Shown: positions 1 to 9,644 of the stretch, piece after piece
How the letters are laid out: every line of letters begins with the position of its first letter
Numbering within the stretch: position 1 is the first letter of the stretch
DNA from: Kordia algicida
Lineage (GTDB): Bacteria > Bacteroidota > Bacteroidia > Flavobacteriales > Flavobacteriaceae
Length of the DNA stretch: 64,000 nucleotides
Strand: one strand, 5' to 3'
Assembly (NCBI RefSeq): GCF_051013375.1
Contig: NZ_CP142125.1
The notes under the pieces: generated by a model
Databases searched by the model: none
What the model was told of the DNA's origin: nothing
The model's input: the letters and a program-made list of their open reading frames with translations, nothing else
Position numbers and translations under genes: made by a program

Positions 1-1385
1 GACTCGGTTTGGCAACAGTTCTTATCAATAAACCCGATTTGTTAATTCTGGATGAACCTACAAATCACCTAGATTTGGAAATGATTGAATGGCTCGAAGA
101 TTATTTCAAAAAAGAAAGCATTACACTCTTTATGGTGACGCACGATCGCTACTTTTTAGAACGTGTTTGCAATGAAATTGTAGAATTGGAAAACGGACAA
201 TTATACAATTACAAAGGAAGTTATTCGTACTATTTAGATAAAAAAGAAGCGAGAGTTCAATCTGAGCAAGCTTCTGTGGAAAAAGCCAAAAACTTATACA
301 AAAAGGAACTCGATTGGATGCGTCGTCAACCAAAAGCACGAACGACCAAATCGAAGTCGCGCATTGATGATTTTTACGTGATTAAAGAAAAAGCACACAA
401 ACGTCGTAAAGAACACGAAGTGCAATTGGAAATTAATATGGAACGCATGGGAAGTAAAATTCTGGAGTTGCATAATATTTCAAAATCATTTCAAGATAAA
501 GTGTTGTTAAACAAGTTCGAATATGTCTTTAAACGTGGCGAACGCATCGGAATCATTGGAAAAAACGGAACCGGAAAATCTACGTTTTTAAATATGATTA
601 CGGGAAATTTAAAACCTGATGCGGGAAAAGTGATTGTCGGTGACACAATTAAATTTGGTTATTACACGCAAAGCGGCATCAATCCGAAAGAAGGACAAAA
701 AGTGATTGATATCATTAAAGAATATGGCGAATATATTCCGTTGAAAAAAGGACGATTAATTTCGGCGGCGCAATTGCTTGAACGATTTTTGTTTGATAGA
801 AAACGACAGTACGATTTTGTAGAAAAATTGTCTGGTGGCGAATTGAAACGCTTGTATTTGTGTACGGTTTTGATACAGAATCCGAACTTTTTAATTCTGG
901 ATGAACCTACAAACGACTTAGATATCGTTACGCTGAACGTTCTCGAAAGCTTTTTACTTGATTTCCCAGGTTGTTTGCTCGTGGTTTCTCACGACCGATA
1001 TTTTATGGATAAAATTGTCGATCACTTGTTTGTATTCCGTGGAAACGGTGTCATTGAAGATTTTCCCGGAAACTACTCCGATTTTAGAACGTATGAAGAT
1101 AGCGCCGAACCTGAAACGACTACAGTTGAAAAGAAAGAAAAGAAATCGTGGCGACAAGACGAAAGCGAGAAATTAAGCTACAACGAACAGAAAGAATACA
1201 AACGTTTGGAAAAAGATATTCAGCGTTTGGAAGAAGAAAAAGAAAAGATTGAAGCCGAATTTGTTTCAGGAGAATTGTCTCAAGAAGAAATTCAGGAGAA
1301 ATCTTTAGAATTGCAGAAAATCATCAACGAATCGGAAGAAAAAACCGAACGTTGGTTTGAATTAGCATCTAAAATTGAAGAATAA
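1..1385 (+). CDS. ABC-F ATPase, Uup-like, 5' end missing
   Basis: The reading frame is open to the left edge, so the N-terminus, including the first Walker A and signature, lies outside the window. What remains starts just before the first Walker B (LLILDEPTNHLD). An ABC-F linker follows, then a complete second nucleotide-binding domain with Walker A GKNGTGKST, signature LSGGE and Walker B FLILDEPTNDLD. The last ~90 residues are a Glu/Lys-rich coiled coil. That coiled coil after the second ABC domain is the hallmark of Uup-type ABC-F proteins, soluble ATPases that act on ribosomes or branched DNA and do not transport. The stop is 2 bases before the next ATG, so it is probably co-transcribed with the methyltransferase. 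I am sure of ABC-F and fairly sure of the Uup subgroup. Confidence 0.92.
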   Translation, partial: LGLATVLINKPDLLILDEPTNHLDLEMIEWLEDYFKKESITLFMVTHDRYFLERVCNEIVELENGQLYNYKGSYSYYLDKKEARVQSEQASVEKAKNLYKKELDWMRRQPKARTTKSKSRIDDFYVIKEKAHKRRKEHEVQLEINMERMGSKILELHNISKSFQDKVLLNKFEYVFKRGERIGIIGKNGTGKSTFLNMITGNLKPDAGKVIVGDTIKFGYYTQSGINPKEGQKVIDIIKEYGEYIPLKKGRLISAAQLLERFLFDRKRQYDFVEKLSGGELKRLYLCTVLIQNPNFLILDEPTNDLDIVTLNVLESFLLDFPGCLLVVSHDRYFMDKIVDHLFVFRGNGVIEDFPGNYSDFRTYEDSAEPETTTVEKKEKKSWRQDESEKLSYNEQKEYKRLEKDIQRLEEEKEKIEAEFVSGELSQEEIQEKSLELQKIINESEEKTERWFELASKIEE

Positions 1386-1387
1386 GT

Positions 1388-2152
1388 ATGTGGTATCAGA
1401 TTTTTGGTTACTTCAAATTCTTTTTCAAATCGACCAATCAACACGGCGTGCATTCACCTTTTGTATATGAGTTGATTACGAAGTGTTTTTATGATACATC
1501 ATCAAAGGAAATCTACAAGACGCTTCAACAGTATCGAGACGATTTATTAAAAGATGAAACGATCATTGAAATCAAAGATTTTGGCGCAGGAAGCAGAGTT
1601 TTTTCCTCCTACAAAAGAAAAGTTTCCGCCATTGCAAAAAACGCAGGAATTACTCCAAAAAGAGCAAAATTATTAGCTAGATTAATTCCGTATTTAAACA
1701 TCGAAAAGTGTTTAGAATTGGGAACTTCATTGGGAATTGGAACGATTGCCATGAAAGAAGCTAACGAAGTTTTTACTTTGGAAGGTTGTCCTGAAACGGC
1801 AAAAATCGCACAAAAACAACTTAAAAAATACGCTGCAACTACTGTAAAAGTTCAGGTTGCAGAATTTTCAGAAGTGTTGTCAAAATTCGCAGAACAACAT
1901 TATGATTTGATTTATTTTGACGGAAATCATCAAAAAGAAGCAACATTACAGTATTTTGAACAGTTATTAAAAACTGCGCACAATGACAGCGTTTTTATCT
2001 TTGACGATATTCATTGGAGCAAGGAAATGACCGAAGCGTGGGAAATTATTAAAAATCATCCGAAAGTCACCGTAACGATTGATACGTTTTTTTGGGGATT
2101 TGTATTTTTCCGTAAAGAACAAGTAAAAGAACATTTTATCGTACGTTTGTAA
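1388..2152 (+). CDS. Class I SAM-dependent methyltransferase
   Basis: This 254-residue protein has a Rossmann-type SAM site. Motif I is at about residues 109-118 (LELGTSLGIG), and an acidic motif at about 173-181 (DLIYFDGNH) resembles small-molecule O-methyltransferases, where Asp binds metal or the methyl acceptor. The N-terminal ~100 residues look like the lid helices of that family. There is no signal peptide, so it should be cytoplasmic. It sits 2 bases after the ABC-F gene and 4 bases before a membrane protein, which suggests one transcript. The substrate cannot be read from sequence. Confidence 0.85.
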   Translation: MWYQIFGYFKFFFKSTNQHGVHSPFVYELITKCFYDTSSKEIYKTLQQYRDDLLKDETIIEIKDFGAGSRVFSSYKRKVSAIAKNAGITPKRAKLLARLIPYLNIEKCLELGTSLGIGTIAMKEANEVFTLEGCPETAKIAQKQLKKYAATTVKVQVAEFSEVLSKFAEQHYDLIYFDGNHQKEATLQYFEQLLKTAHNDSVFIFDDIHWSKEMTEAWEIIKNHPKVTVTIDTFFWGFVFFRKEQVKEHFIVRL

Positions 2153-2156
2153 TTGT

Positions 2157-4007
2157 ATGTTAGCACTCGTTTTCACAACTTTACTACTTTTATGTTCCCT
2201 TTTGGGAAGCATGCTTTTTGTACAGCGTAAGTTCAAAATTTATGCTGGCTTCTCACCTATTTTGACCTTTTGTAGTATTGGAATTGTATTGACGATTGCC
2301 TTATTATTCAACATGCTTCAAATTATCACATATCTACTATTTATAAGTGGTTTGGTAAGTTTTGGGTATTATATCTACAAGCATTTTAAACACAAACAAA
2401 CTGAAGTTTTACTAGAATTCCCGTTGCGATTGTTTATAGCAATATTTGGAATTAGTTTTTTGCTATACGGAAGCGCATATTTTTCTGCTTGGGACGAATT
2501 TAGCTTTTGGGCAGTTGCACTAAAAGAATTGGTCGTGACCGATAAAATGTACGGATTAAACTTTACTGATTTCCCTGAATATCCGCGAATTACCACCTTA
2601 ATTCAATATTATTTCAATAAAACTATTTCGGGCAATTTGCATGAAGGTATCAGTATTTCGGCGCATGTTGTGTTTTCCTTGGCATTTCTTCCGATGATTT
2701 GCTACAGACGCAAACGAAAATACCTAAATTTAATATTGACATGTATTGTGCTTTTTGTAGCGTATCAAGTGTTTTGCACGCCAATTTTTTACACATATGC
2801 CGATAATACAATTGCCATGCTTTTGGGCGTTAGTTTGGCAATTTATTTTTTATTGGATGATAAAAACCAAGCACTCTTACTAGCGGCAATTCCTTTGGCA
2901 GCACTCACATTGACAAAACCAATTGGCATTTTATTCAGTAGTATTGGTTTGGGAATTATTGGTGTAAATTATCTTTTTACGAATACCATTCGTGGGCAGT
3001 TTCTACAGAAAATAAAACCATTAATTTTGACAGGATTGATCGTTTTTGGGTGTTTTGGAAGCTGGAAAGTGTTTATTTCAATGAAAAACACGCAACCAAT
3101 CTCTAAAACGACTTCACAAATTACGCTTGAAAATATTACAAATCCGCCAGCACATTATTTCCCTATTCGCGATTCATTTATCAATGCTTTTTTCTTGGGC
3201 GAACAGGAAATTGGAAGCGCTATTTTGAAACCTTCTACCATTCAAAAAGATATTAAAAAATACACGGGAATCAACTTGTCGTTTCTGGAAGATGCTTCCA
3301 ACATAAAAATTAGCGCACTCGTAATGATTCTTTTCTTGGCAAGCATTGTCTTTTTCCATAGAAAGCGCGTTTTTGCCTACTTTCCAAAGAAATACAGCTT
3401 TACAATTTTAGCGATTACCATGTTACTTGCAATTGTTGGGTACGCCATTTTACTGCTGTTTATTTATGCCTTTGTTTTTTATGAAATTACGCAAAAAGAA
3501 GCTGGCGAATTGGCGAGTTATTATAGATATATGGGAAGTTTGTTGTTGGCATTCTTCTTCTTTTTTAGCATTTTGGTTTATAGTTCTAAAAGAAAATACA
3601 CGTATTATATCTTTACGATTTTGTTGTTATTTATGTTGGTTTTACCGCGATCATTCTTTTCCAATCTTGTCAATTCAAAACCAATTGAAAGCGTTGAAAA
3701 CCGATTGCATATGGGTGAACAATTTAACACGTTTATTCAAAATGAAAAGGTGGAGAAGATTGCTTTTATGACCTATGATAATATTGAAGATATTACGCTG
3801 TATCATTTAAAATATGAATTATTGCCTGTACAAACCAATAGCGAACCACTGACTTTTAAAGCGCTGACAACTTCTTATACGATTCCAGAAATCAAAGAAA
3901 AACTAGCAACATACGACATGATTGTCATTAAAGAAATGCATAGTGAGGAAATTCAGCAATTCTTTATGAAACATTCAATTGTAAAGCCAATTTTTATATT
4001 AAAGTGA
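2157..4007 (+). CDS. Multi-pass membrane protein, GT-C glycosyltransferase-like
   Basis: The protein has 616 residues and about a dozen hydrophobic segments, ending in a soluble domain of ~120 residues. After the first three segments an acidic pair lies in a predicted outer loop (AWDEFSFW, Asp113-Glu114). This resembles the metal-binding acidic motif of GT-C glycosyltransferases that use polyprenyl-phosphate sugars. From that I infer a role in glycosylating envelope glycans or proteins. It starts 4 bases after the methyltransferase stop and is followed by a hairpin terminator at 4045-4080. Membrane protein is certain; GT-C is likely; donor and acceptor are unknown. Confidence 0.7.
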   Translation: MLALVFTTLLLLCSLLGSMLFVQRKFKIYAGFSPILTFCSIGIVLTIALLFNMLQIITYLLFISGLVSFGYYIYKHFKHKQTEVLLEFPLRLFIAIFGISFLLYGSAYFSAWDEFSFWAVALKELVVTDKMYGLNFTDFPEYPRITTLIQYYFNKTISGNLHEGISISAHVVFSLAFLPMICYRRKRKYLNLILTCIVLFVAYQVFCTPIFYTYADNTIAMLLGVSLAIYFLLDDKNQALLLAAIPLAALTLTKPIGILFSSIGLGIIGVNYLFTNTIRGQFLQKIKPLILTGLIVFGCFGSWKVFISMKNTQPISKTTSQITLENITNPPAHYFPIRDSFINAFFLGEQEIGSAILKPSTIQKDIKKYTGINLSFLEDASNIKISALVMILFLASIVFFHRKRVFAYFPKKYSFTILAITMLLAIVGYAILLLFIYAFVFYEITQKEAGELASYYRYMGSLLLAFFFFFSILVYSSKRKYTYYIFTILLLFMLVLPRSFFSNLVNSKPIESVENRLHMGEQFNTFIQNEKVEKIAFMTYDNIEDITLYHLKYELLPVQTNSEPLTFKALTTSYTIPEIKEKLATYDMIVIKEMHSEEIQQFFMKHSIVKPIFILK

Positions 4008-4044
4008 TTCATATCACTTTGCTCAATTGAAATATTTTGTTGAT

Positions 4045-4080
4045 AAAAAAACCTCAAAATGTTGATTTTGAGGTCTTCAT
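4045..4080. terminator. Bidirectional rho-independent terminator
   Basis: Inverted repeat ACCTCAAAAT / ATTTTGAGGT with an A-run on the left and a T-rich right side. It lies between two genes that converge (ends at 4007 and 4104), so it can serve both. Confidence 0.75.
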
Positions 4081-4103
4081 ATAAAATATTCGTAAGCTTG
4101 TAA

Positions 4104-5918
4104 TTATTTCTCTGATTTTTTAACGTTTCTAACGTCTTTCACAGTGTAAAAATTTGGAGTTTTATTTCCCCAAGAACTAGAAATATAATTCATGACATCT
4201 GCAATTTCTTTGTTATTCAAACCTAAAGGTGCCATGACTCCTGTGTATTTTTTACCATTTACGGTAATTTCTCCTTTCAATCCATATTTGATAGAATGTA
4301 TACTTGCCACTACTTTATCGCTTAACCAATCTGATTTTGCCAATGGCGGAAATGCATTCTTCACTCCTTCTCCATTTACCATATGACATTGTGCACAATA
4401 ATTGTTATATACTGCTTTTCCGCGTTTCATACTTTCTGAATACTCAGCTTTATCTGTGTTAGCAATTTTTTCAAATTCCATTACCGCATCGTTTTGCTTG
4501 GTAGCTTTAGCTGTATCATCAGCCATTTCTTTGGTGATTTGTTCGGTTTCTAATGCTTCTTTATCTGCATTTGCTAGCTCCTCTTTATCAACACCTTTTT
4601 CAATCTTTTCACTTTCGCTGACTAATTTGGTAGTATCAAGTGTTTTAGTTGTTTCTGTGATTTCTTTTTTAGTTGTTTCTTCAACTTTGTCGGAAGTTTC
4701 AGTAGTAGCAACATTTTCAGTTGTTGTTGTAGTTTTCTTTTTAGATGAATTCGAAACCATTTTATATACGCCTTTTCCGTCAATTCCAACATAAATATAA
4801 CCATCAGGACCTTGACGAACCGAACGCACACGACCAATTCCGTTGAGTAGTTTCTCACGTTTTGCAACTTTTTCATCCTGCGTAAGTAGTAATAATTCTA
4901 AATATTGAAATTTTAAAGAACCAACCAATAAATGCCCTTTTAATTCAGGATATACGTCACTTGTAACAAATGCCATTCCGCTTGGCGCGATAGATGGAAC
5001 CCAATAATACAACGGTTGTTCCATACCTTCACGAGCTGTTTCTTCGGTAATTGTTGTTCCGCTATAGTTAATTCCGTAAGTGATAACTGGCCAACCATAA
5101 TTAACAGCTTTCTTTACAGGATTGATCTCGTCTCCACCGCGCGGTCCGTGCTCGTGCACCCAAACTTGTCCTGTACGCGGATTGATTGCCATTCCTTGTG
5201 GATTACGATGTCCGTACGAGAAAATTGCTTCTTTTGCGTCTTTCTGTCCCACAAAAGGATTATCTGACGGAATACGTCCGTCGTCGTGCAAACGATATAC
5301 TTTTCCACCATCTTTTGTAATATCTTGCGGATTTACATCACGTTTTCCGCGATCGCCAATAGTAAAATAAACATATCCATCACTATCAAAAGTAATACGC
5401 GAACCAAAATGATGTGCAGTGTTTACGTTTGGACTTCCTTGGTATAATTTTTCAATAGAAGTCAATGCATTGTCTTTGAGTTTTGCTCGAATTAACGCAG
5501 TATGACTACCTTTTTCCTTTTTATCTACAATAGAATATGTAATGTAAATCCAACCATTCGCTTTATAATTTGGATGAATCATCACGTCTAGCAAACCTCC
5601 TTGATTTTTGTTAAAGACGTCCGGCACATTTTTTATCGAAGTTTTTTGACCATTTTTCACATGATACAATTCTCCTGAACGATCTGTGACCAACATACTA
5701 CCATCTGGCAACCAGGTCATTCCCCACGGAACCTCAATGCCATCAACAACCAGTTCTGCTTTGTAATTTTCTTGATCTTTTGTGATTTCTTCAGTGGTTT
5801 TTATGGCCGTTAGCGGAACTGTTGATTCCGTATCTGCTTTGGCTACTTCTTTTTGCTTTTGCCCACAAGAAATAAAGAAAAATGTGACTAAAACGAGGAA
5901 ACTAAAAGACTGTTTCAT
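4104..5918 (-). CDS. PQQ-dependent aldose dehydrogenase fused to cytochrome c
   Basis: This is a 604-residue lipoprotein with a lipobox ending FFISCG. Residues ~50-390 form a YliI/soluble glucose dehydrogenase-like beta-propeller. Conserved pieces are HHFGSR, SYGHRNPQG and HEHGPRGGDE; in this family such His/Arg residues bind PQQ and act as general base. A Thr/Glu/Lys-rich linker of ~110 residues leads to a class I cytochrome c with CAQCH at 508-512 and a probable axial Met at ~562. The fusion should oxidise sugars outside the inner membrane and pass electrons straight to its own heme. It lies 20 bases downstream of the TonB receptor on the same strand. Substrate is unknown. Confidence 0.9.
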   Translation of the reverse strand: MKQSFSFLVLVTFFFISCGQKQKEVAKADTESTVPLTAIKTTEEITKDQENYKAELVVDGIEVPWGMTWLPDGSMLVTDRSGELYHVKNGQKTSIKNVPDVFNKNQGGLLDVMIHPNYKANGWIYITYSIVDKKEKGSHTALIRAKLKDNALTSIEKLYQGSPNVNTAHHFGSRITFDSDGYVYFTIGDRGKRDVNPQDITKDGGKVYRLHDDGRIPSDNPFVGQKDAKEAIFSYGHRNPQGMAINPRTGQVWVHEHGPRGGDEINPVKKAVNYGWPVITYGINYSGTTITEETAREGMEQPLYYWVPSIAPSGMAFVTSDVYPELKGHLLVGSLKFQYLELLLLTQDEKVAKREKLLNGIGRVRSVRQGPDGYIYVGIDGKGVYKMVSNSSKKKTTTTTENVATTETSDKVEETTKKEITETTKTLDTTKLVSESEKIEKGVDKEELANADKEALETEQITKEMADDTAKATKQNDAVMEFEKIANTDKAEYSESMKRGKAVYNNYCAQCHMVNGEGVKNAFPPLAKSDWLSDKVVASIHSIKYGLKGEITVNGKKYTGVMAPLGLNNKEIADVMNYISSSWGNKTPNFYTVKDVRNVKKSEK

Positions 5919-5938
5919 AATATAGATGGTTATAGTTT

Positions 5939-8236
5939 TTATAATTTATATGCTAATTGAATTCCGCCATACATATTGAACGGTAATCCAGGATAAAAAT
6001 AACGTGCATTTGTATCGTTTCCAAACGCATTCACTTGTAATTGTGACGCATATGATTTATCAAAAATATTATTAGCGCCAATTGATATGTCATAACGAAA
6101 CTGACTTCCTATCGAATTTTGATAGCCAATTTTGCCATTTAACAACTGAAAAGCATCGCTATACACGGTATTTTCGTCGTTTGCAGGCATTTCGCCAACA
6201 GCTTGAAAATCGAATCGTCCGTAAAAACCTTTTGTGCTTAACGCTTCAATTCCTAAATTTACAACAGATTTAGGAACTCCTGTTAAGTCATTCCCTGAAA
6301 AATTTGTGTCATTTTCCGTAAATTCTTTGAAACTAAAATCATTAATACTTGCATTTACATGCGAATAGACTGTGATATTTTTATCGCGAAGCAACTCATA
6401 ACGAACGGCTGCTTCTACTCCATTATGTGCTGTTCTTCCTGCGTTGAGCGTAATATTTTGATCGGTTTCGGTTCTTCTATTCACTAATAAATCGCTTACC
6501 GCCATACTGTAAATTGAAACTGAACCTGTCAATTTTCTATTTTTTGTATGGAATCGTGAACCAACTTCAAAATTCCAGCCACGTTCTGCTTTAATATTTG
6601 GATTGAATGCTCCATTTGGAAATAATGTTTCTGCCGTTGTTGGTGTAGAAAAACCGTGCGCAATGTTTCCAAAAAGATTGAAATTGTTTGAAATAGCATA
6701 ATTGATTCCTAATTTTGGAGAAACAATCGCATCAAAGGTAAAATCTTCTTCTGTTGAAGCATTAAGTCGCTCCTGAACCGTATATTTTGTTTGATTCAAA
6801 TGCAATCCTAAACTTAACGTTAGCTTTTTTCTTGTGTAAATTGCCTCTGCAAAGAGATTAAAATAATTTCTATTTTCATCAATATCTGACAAAATATCTC
6901 CTGCAACACTTCCCGTACCATCAGGAAAATCTTGATACAGATTGTCAAACTGTTTTGCGTTGTAATCATCAAAAAATAATTCGCCACCAACAGACCATTT
7001 CAACGAACTATTTTCAAAGTTTTTGGTCGCTAACAATCGTGTTCTTATTCCAAATGTAGTTGCTTTTTCTTCTAAAATATTAAAAGGTCGTGGTTCGTAA
7101 TTATTGTTGAAACTTGTAAATACGCTCGTTTTCTGTGTGAAGGTTTCATTATAATGATGACTCCAATTGATTCCAAAAAGTGTTTTCTTAACATCTTCAA
7201 ATCCGCGTGCATTTTGCCAAATAGTTGCTGCGTTTCTTGGCGAATTTTCAAAATCTTCTCTGTTTAATGAACTTGGAATAAATGCTTTTAAACTTGTATA
7301 ATTTCCGATAAAAGAGAGTTCATTTTTATCATTTACAAACCAATTTGAAGTAATCGTCGCCGTAGCTTTATCTAAGGAATTATTATCACGATAGCCGTCA
7401 GAATGTGTATTGCTATAAATTAAGTTTACATTCGCTTTTTCGCCACCATGCGAGACTTTGGCAACCGTTCTAAACAAGCCAAAACTACCAACCGTTGTAT
7501 ATAAATTCGCGCTTGACGCATTATATTTTGCATATTCAGGATATAATAAAATAGTTCCGCCCAAACCAACACCGTAACTACTCGAAGAAGGTCCTTTGTG
7601 AATTTCCATACGTGAGATGGTGGCTAATTCTAAATCTTCAATTGCCGATTCGCCATTTCCGTCTGTTAGCGGAATATCTGCATAATAGGCACGAATATTT
7701 GCCGTAGAAAATGGACTTCGCGCGCCAATTCCTCTAATCGTAATTCTATTCGTGTTTAACGTACCACTTTGCATAAAAACACCTGGAACTCTATTTAAAA
7801 TTGGTGCTAGTTGCACGGTGTTTTCGCTGTAAATTTCACGTTCGTTTACAACAGCAACCGCTTCGGTAGTTTGCTTTAGTTTTTGTTGAATGGTAATTCC
7901 GTTTACAATCACTTCATCCAAAGCATTTGTCGTTGGAAACAGCGCAACAACTATCTTTTTGCCTGTATATACCAATACTGTTTGTGTTTGGTAACCTTTA
8001 AGCGAAATACGTAATGTTGTATCTACAGTATTTTTTGTAACAATAGAAAACGTTCCTCTTGCATTTGTTGTTATTGCTGCTTTCGATTCCACATTTTGAA
8101 TAATTGCATTTGCTAGTGGAATATTCGTCGATTGATCGATTACCGTGCCTTCTATCACATATTGAGCCATTAACATATGCGAACAACATAAAAATAATAG
8201 AAAAAAGGAAAGCGTTTGTGGAAGTTTTATTGGCAC
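5939..8236 (-). CDS. TonB-dependent outer-membrane receptor
   Basis: The 765-residue protein begins with a signal peptide ending SHMLMAQ. A carboxypeptidase-like regulatory domain (~25-110), typical of Bacteroidota receptors, follows. The plug (~115-230) contains TIRGIGARSPF and MEIHKGPSSSSYG, and the rest is a long beta-barrel ending in an aromatic-rich strand with C-terminal KL. The start appears to be GTG, because the signal peptide begins there. It imports a ligand across the outer membrane using TonB energy. The partner downstream is a sugar dehydrogenase rather than SusD, so this is not a classical glycan locus; a FecA-like siderophore role is equally possible. Confidence 0.92.
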   Translation of the reverse strand: MPIKLPQTLSFFLLFLCCSHMLMAQYVIEGTVIDQSTNIPLANAIIQNVESKAAITTNARGTFSIVTKNTVDTTLRISLKGYQTQTVLVYTGKKIVVALFPTTNALDEVIVNGITIQQKLKQTTEAVAVVNEREIYSENTVQLAPILNRVPGVFMQSGTLNTNRITIRGIGARSPFSTANIRAYYADIPLTDGNGESAIEDLELATISRMEIHKGPSSSSYGVGLGGTILLYPEYAKYNASSANLYTTVGSFGLFRTVAKVSHGGEKANVNLIYSNTHSDGYRDNNSLDKATATITSNWFVNDKNELSFIGNYTSLKAFIPSSLNREDFENSPRNAATIWQNARGFEDVKKTLFGINWSHHYNETFTQKTSVFTSFNNNYEPRPFNILEEKATTFGIRTRLLATKNFENSSLKWSVGGELFFDDYNAKQFDNLYQDFPDGTGSVAGDILSDIDENRNYFNLFAEAIYTRKKLTLSLGLHLNQTKYTVQERLNASTEEDFTFDAIVSPKLGINYAISNNFNLFGNIAHGFSTPTTAETLFPNGAFNPNIKAERGWNFEVGSRFHTKNRKLTGSVSIYSMAVSDLLVNRRTETDQNITLNAGRTAHNGVEAAVRYELLRDKNITVYSHVNASINDFSFKEFTENDTNFSGNDLTGVPKSVVNLGIEALSTKGFYGRFDFQAVGEMPANDENTVYSDAFQLLNGKIGYQNSIGSQFRYDISIGANNIFDKSYASQLQVNAFGNDTNARYFYPGLPFNMYGGIQLAYKL

Positions 8237-8353
8237 AGATTGGGTTTTAAGGTATAAAAATAAATAGATTATTTCTCTTTTGTCGTCAGTTTTAAAAAAG
8301 TTAACAACAATTATTACAATTGTGAAGCTTGTGCTAGACTTGTAAAAACTTTC

Positions 8354-8384
8354 TTGATGATTGCGTATAAAGTTATTACATTTG
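8354..8384 (+). promoter_or_regulatory. Bacteroidota-type promoter
   Basis: TTG at 8354-8356, a 20-base spacer, then TACATTTG at 8377-8384. This fits the TTTG-N19/21-TAnnTTTG consensus read by the Bacteroidota sigma factor. It is 17 bases before the ATG at 8401. Confidence 0.55.
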
Positions 8385-8400
8385 AGAAAACTACTGACTT

Positions 8401-8838
8401 ATGAAAAAATTATTGATTGCAACATTCTTACTCTGTGCTAGTCTACAAGTAAACGCGCAAGAAAAGTACATGAAAAATGTTGCCGAAACAGAAGCTGTTT
8501 CAAAAAATGTTATGCAATTATTTACCAAAGGAGATATTTCTGAATCTTTTGATTTAATTACTCCGTATTGGCCGTTACCATATAACGAAATTGAAGCCTT
8601 GGAAGAAAAAACATTGAAATATGTGAATATTATTGAGCAACGCTTTGGGAAATCGATAGGGTTTTTAAGAGTTAAAAGAGAAACGATTAAAGACATTGCT
8701 ATTAGAGAAACGTATATCATCAGACATAAATTTCATGCTATGCGTGTCATATTTACGTATTACAAAAGTGACGAAGGTTGGCTGATAAATTCTTTTAAAT
8801 GGGACGATTCCTTTACAGACGAATTTAAAGAAGATTAA
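8401..8838 (+). CDS. Small secreted protein of unknown function
   Basis: This 145-residue protein has a clear signal peptide (LLIATFLLCASLQVNAQ), so it is exported. The mature part is helical at the start and then forms a compact alpha/beta domain of the size and pattern of SnoaL/DUF3887-like proteins, with no catalytic motif I can name. A promoter-like site lies 17 bases upstream. The next gene starts 26 bases later, so it may be co-transcribed with the HipA-like gene, although the products share no obvious role. Confidence 0.7.
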   Translation: MKKLLIATFLLCASLQVNAQEKYMKNVAETEAVSKNVMQLFTKGDISESFDLITPYWPLPYNEIEALEEKTLKYVNIIEQRFGKSIGFLRVKRETIKDIAIRETYIIRHKFHAMRVIFTYYKSDEGWLINSFKWDDSFTDEFKED

Positions 8839-8864
8839 TACAATAGTACAGCTCAAAAAAGTAG

Positions 8865-9644
8865 ATGAATTCACTTGACATCAGAACCGTAAATGTGGTT
8901 CAATATATAAAACCTTTGCGTGAAGGCGGATCGCTTCCTGCAATTGTAAAAGCAGATGACGATTTTCTGTACGTTTTAAAATTTCGTGGTGCAGGACAGG
9001 GAAAAAAAGCATTGATTGCTGAATTGATTGGTGGCGAACTCGCGCGTACTGTCGGTTTGAAGATTCCTGAATTGGTCTTTATGAATTTAGACGATTCATT
9101 CAGCAAAACAGAACCCGATGAAGAAATTCAGGATTTACTAAAATTTAGTGTCGGATTGAACTTAGGATTACACTTTTTATCAAGCGCAATCACATTTGAT
9201 CCTTTGGTCACTACGGTAGATGCAGTCACAGCTTCCAAAGTGGTTTTGTTAGATAGTATTATTAGCAATATCGATAGAACGGTAAAAAACACTAATTTAC
9301 TGCAATGGAACAACGAATTGTGGGTTATTGATAATGGCGCAAGTTTCTACTTTCATCACAATTGGGCAACCTGGGAAAATCATTTGACACGCACTTTTCC
9401 GTTGATAAAAAATCATGTATTGTTAACGCAAGCAACACAATTAGATGAAGTTGCCAAAGAATTTCTTCAACTAATTACCAAAGAAAAGATTGCAGAAATT
9501 ATACAAACTATTCCTGAAGATTGGTTAGCACACGAAGCTGATGACTTGTCTCCTGACGAAATGAGAACAGCATACACAAGCTACTTGGAAGCCAAATTGG
9601 CAATGATTGATTCACTTGTAAAAGAAGCGGAAAATGCAAGATAA
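8865..9644 (+). CDS. HipA-like kinase domain protein
   Basis: The 259-residue protein has the split kinase signatures of the HipA family. NIDRTVKNTN at about residues 136-145 supplies a catalytic Asp and a metal-binding Asn, and VIDNGASF at about 158-165 supplies the second metal-binding Asp. It is shorter than true HipA (~440) and lacks the N-terminal subdomain. Its stop overlaps the start of the DUF3037 gene by 11 bases. This HipA-like/DUF3037 pairing recurs in many bacteria. It has no HipB-like antitoxin beside it, so the toxin-antitoxin label is not justified. The substrate is unknown. Confidence 0.85.
   Translation: MNSLDIRTVNVVQYIKPLREGGSLPAIVKADDDFLYVLKFRGAGQGKKALIAELIGGELARTVGLKIPELVFMNLDDSFSKTEPDEEIQDLLKFSVGLNLGLHFLSSAITFDPLVTTVDAVTASKVVLLDSIISNIDRTVKNTNLLQWNNELWVIDNGASFYFHHNWATWENHLTRTFPLIKNHVLLTQATQLDEVAKEFLQLITKEKIAEIIQTIPEDWLAHEADDLSPDEMRTAYTSYLEAKLAMIDSLVKEAENAR

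Noticed and set aside
8865..9644. HipBA toxin-antitoxin system
   Set aside because: No HipB-like helix-turn-helix gene next to it; the kinase is short and partnered with DUF3037.
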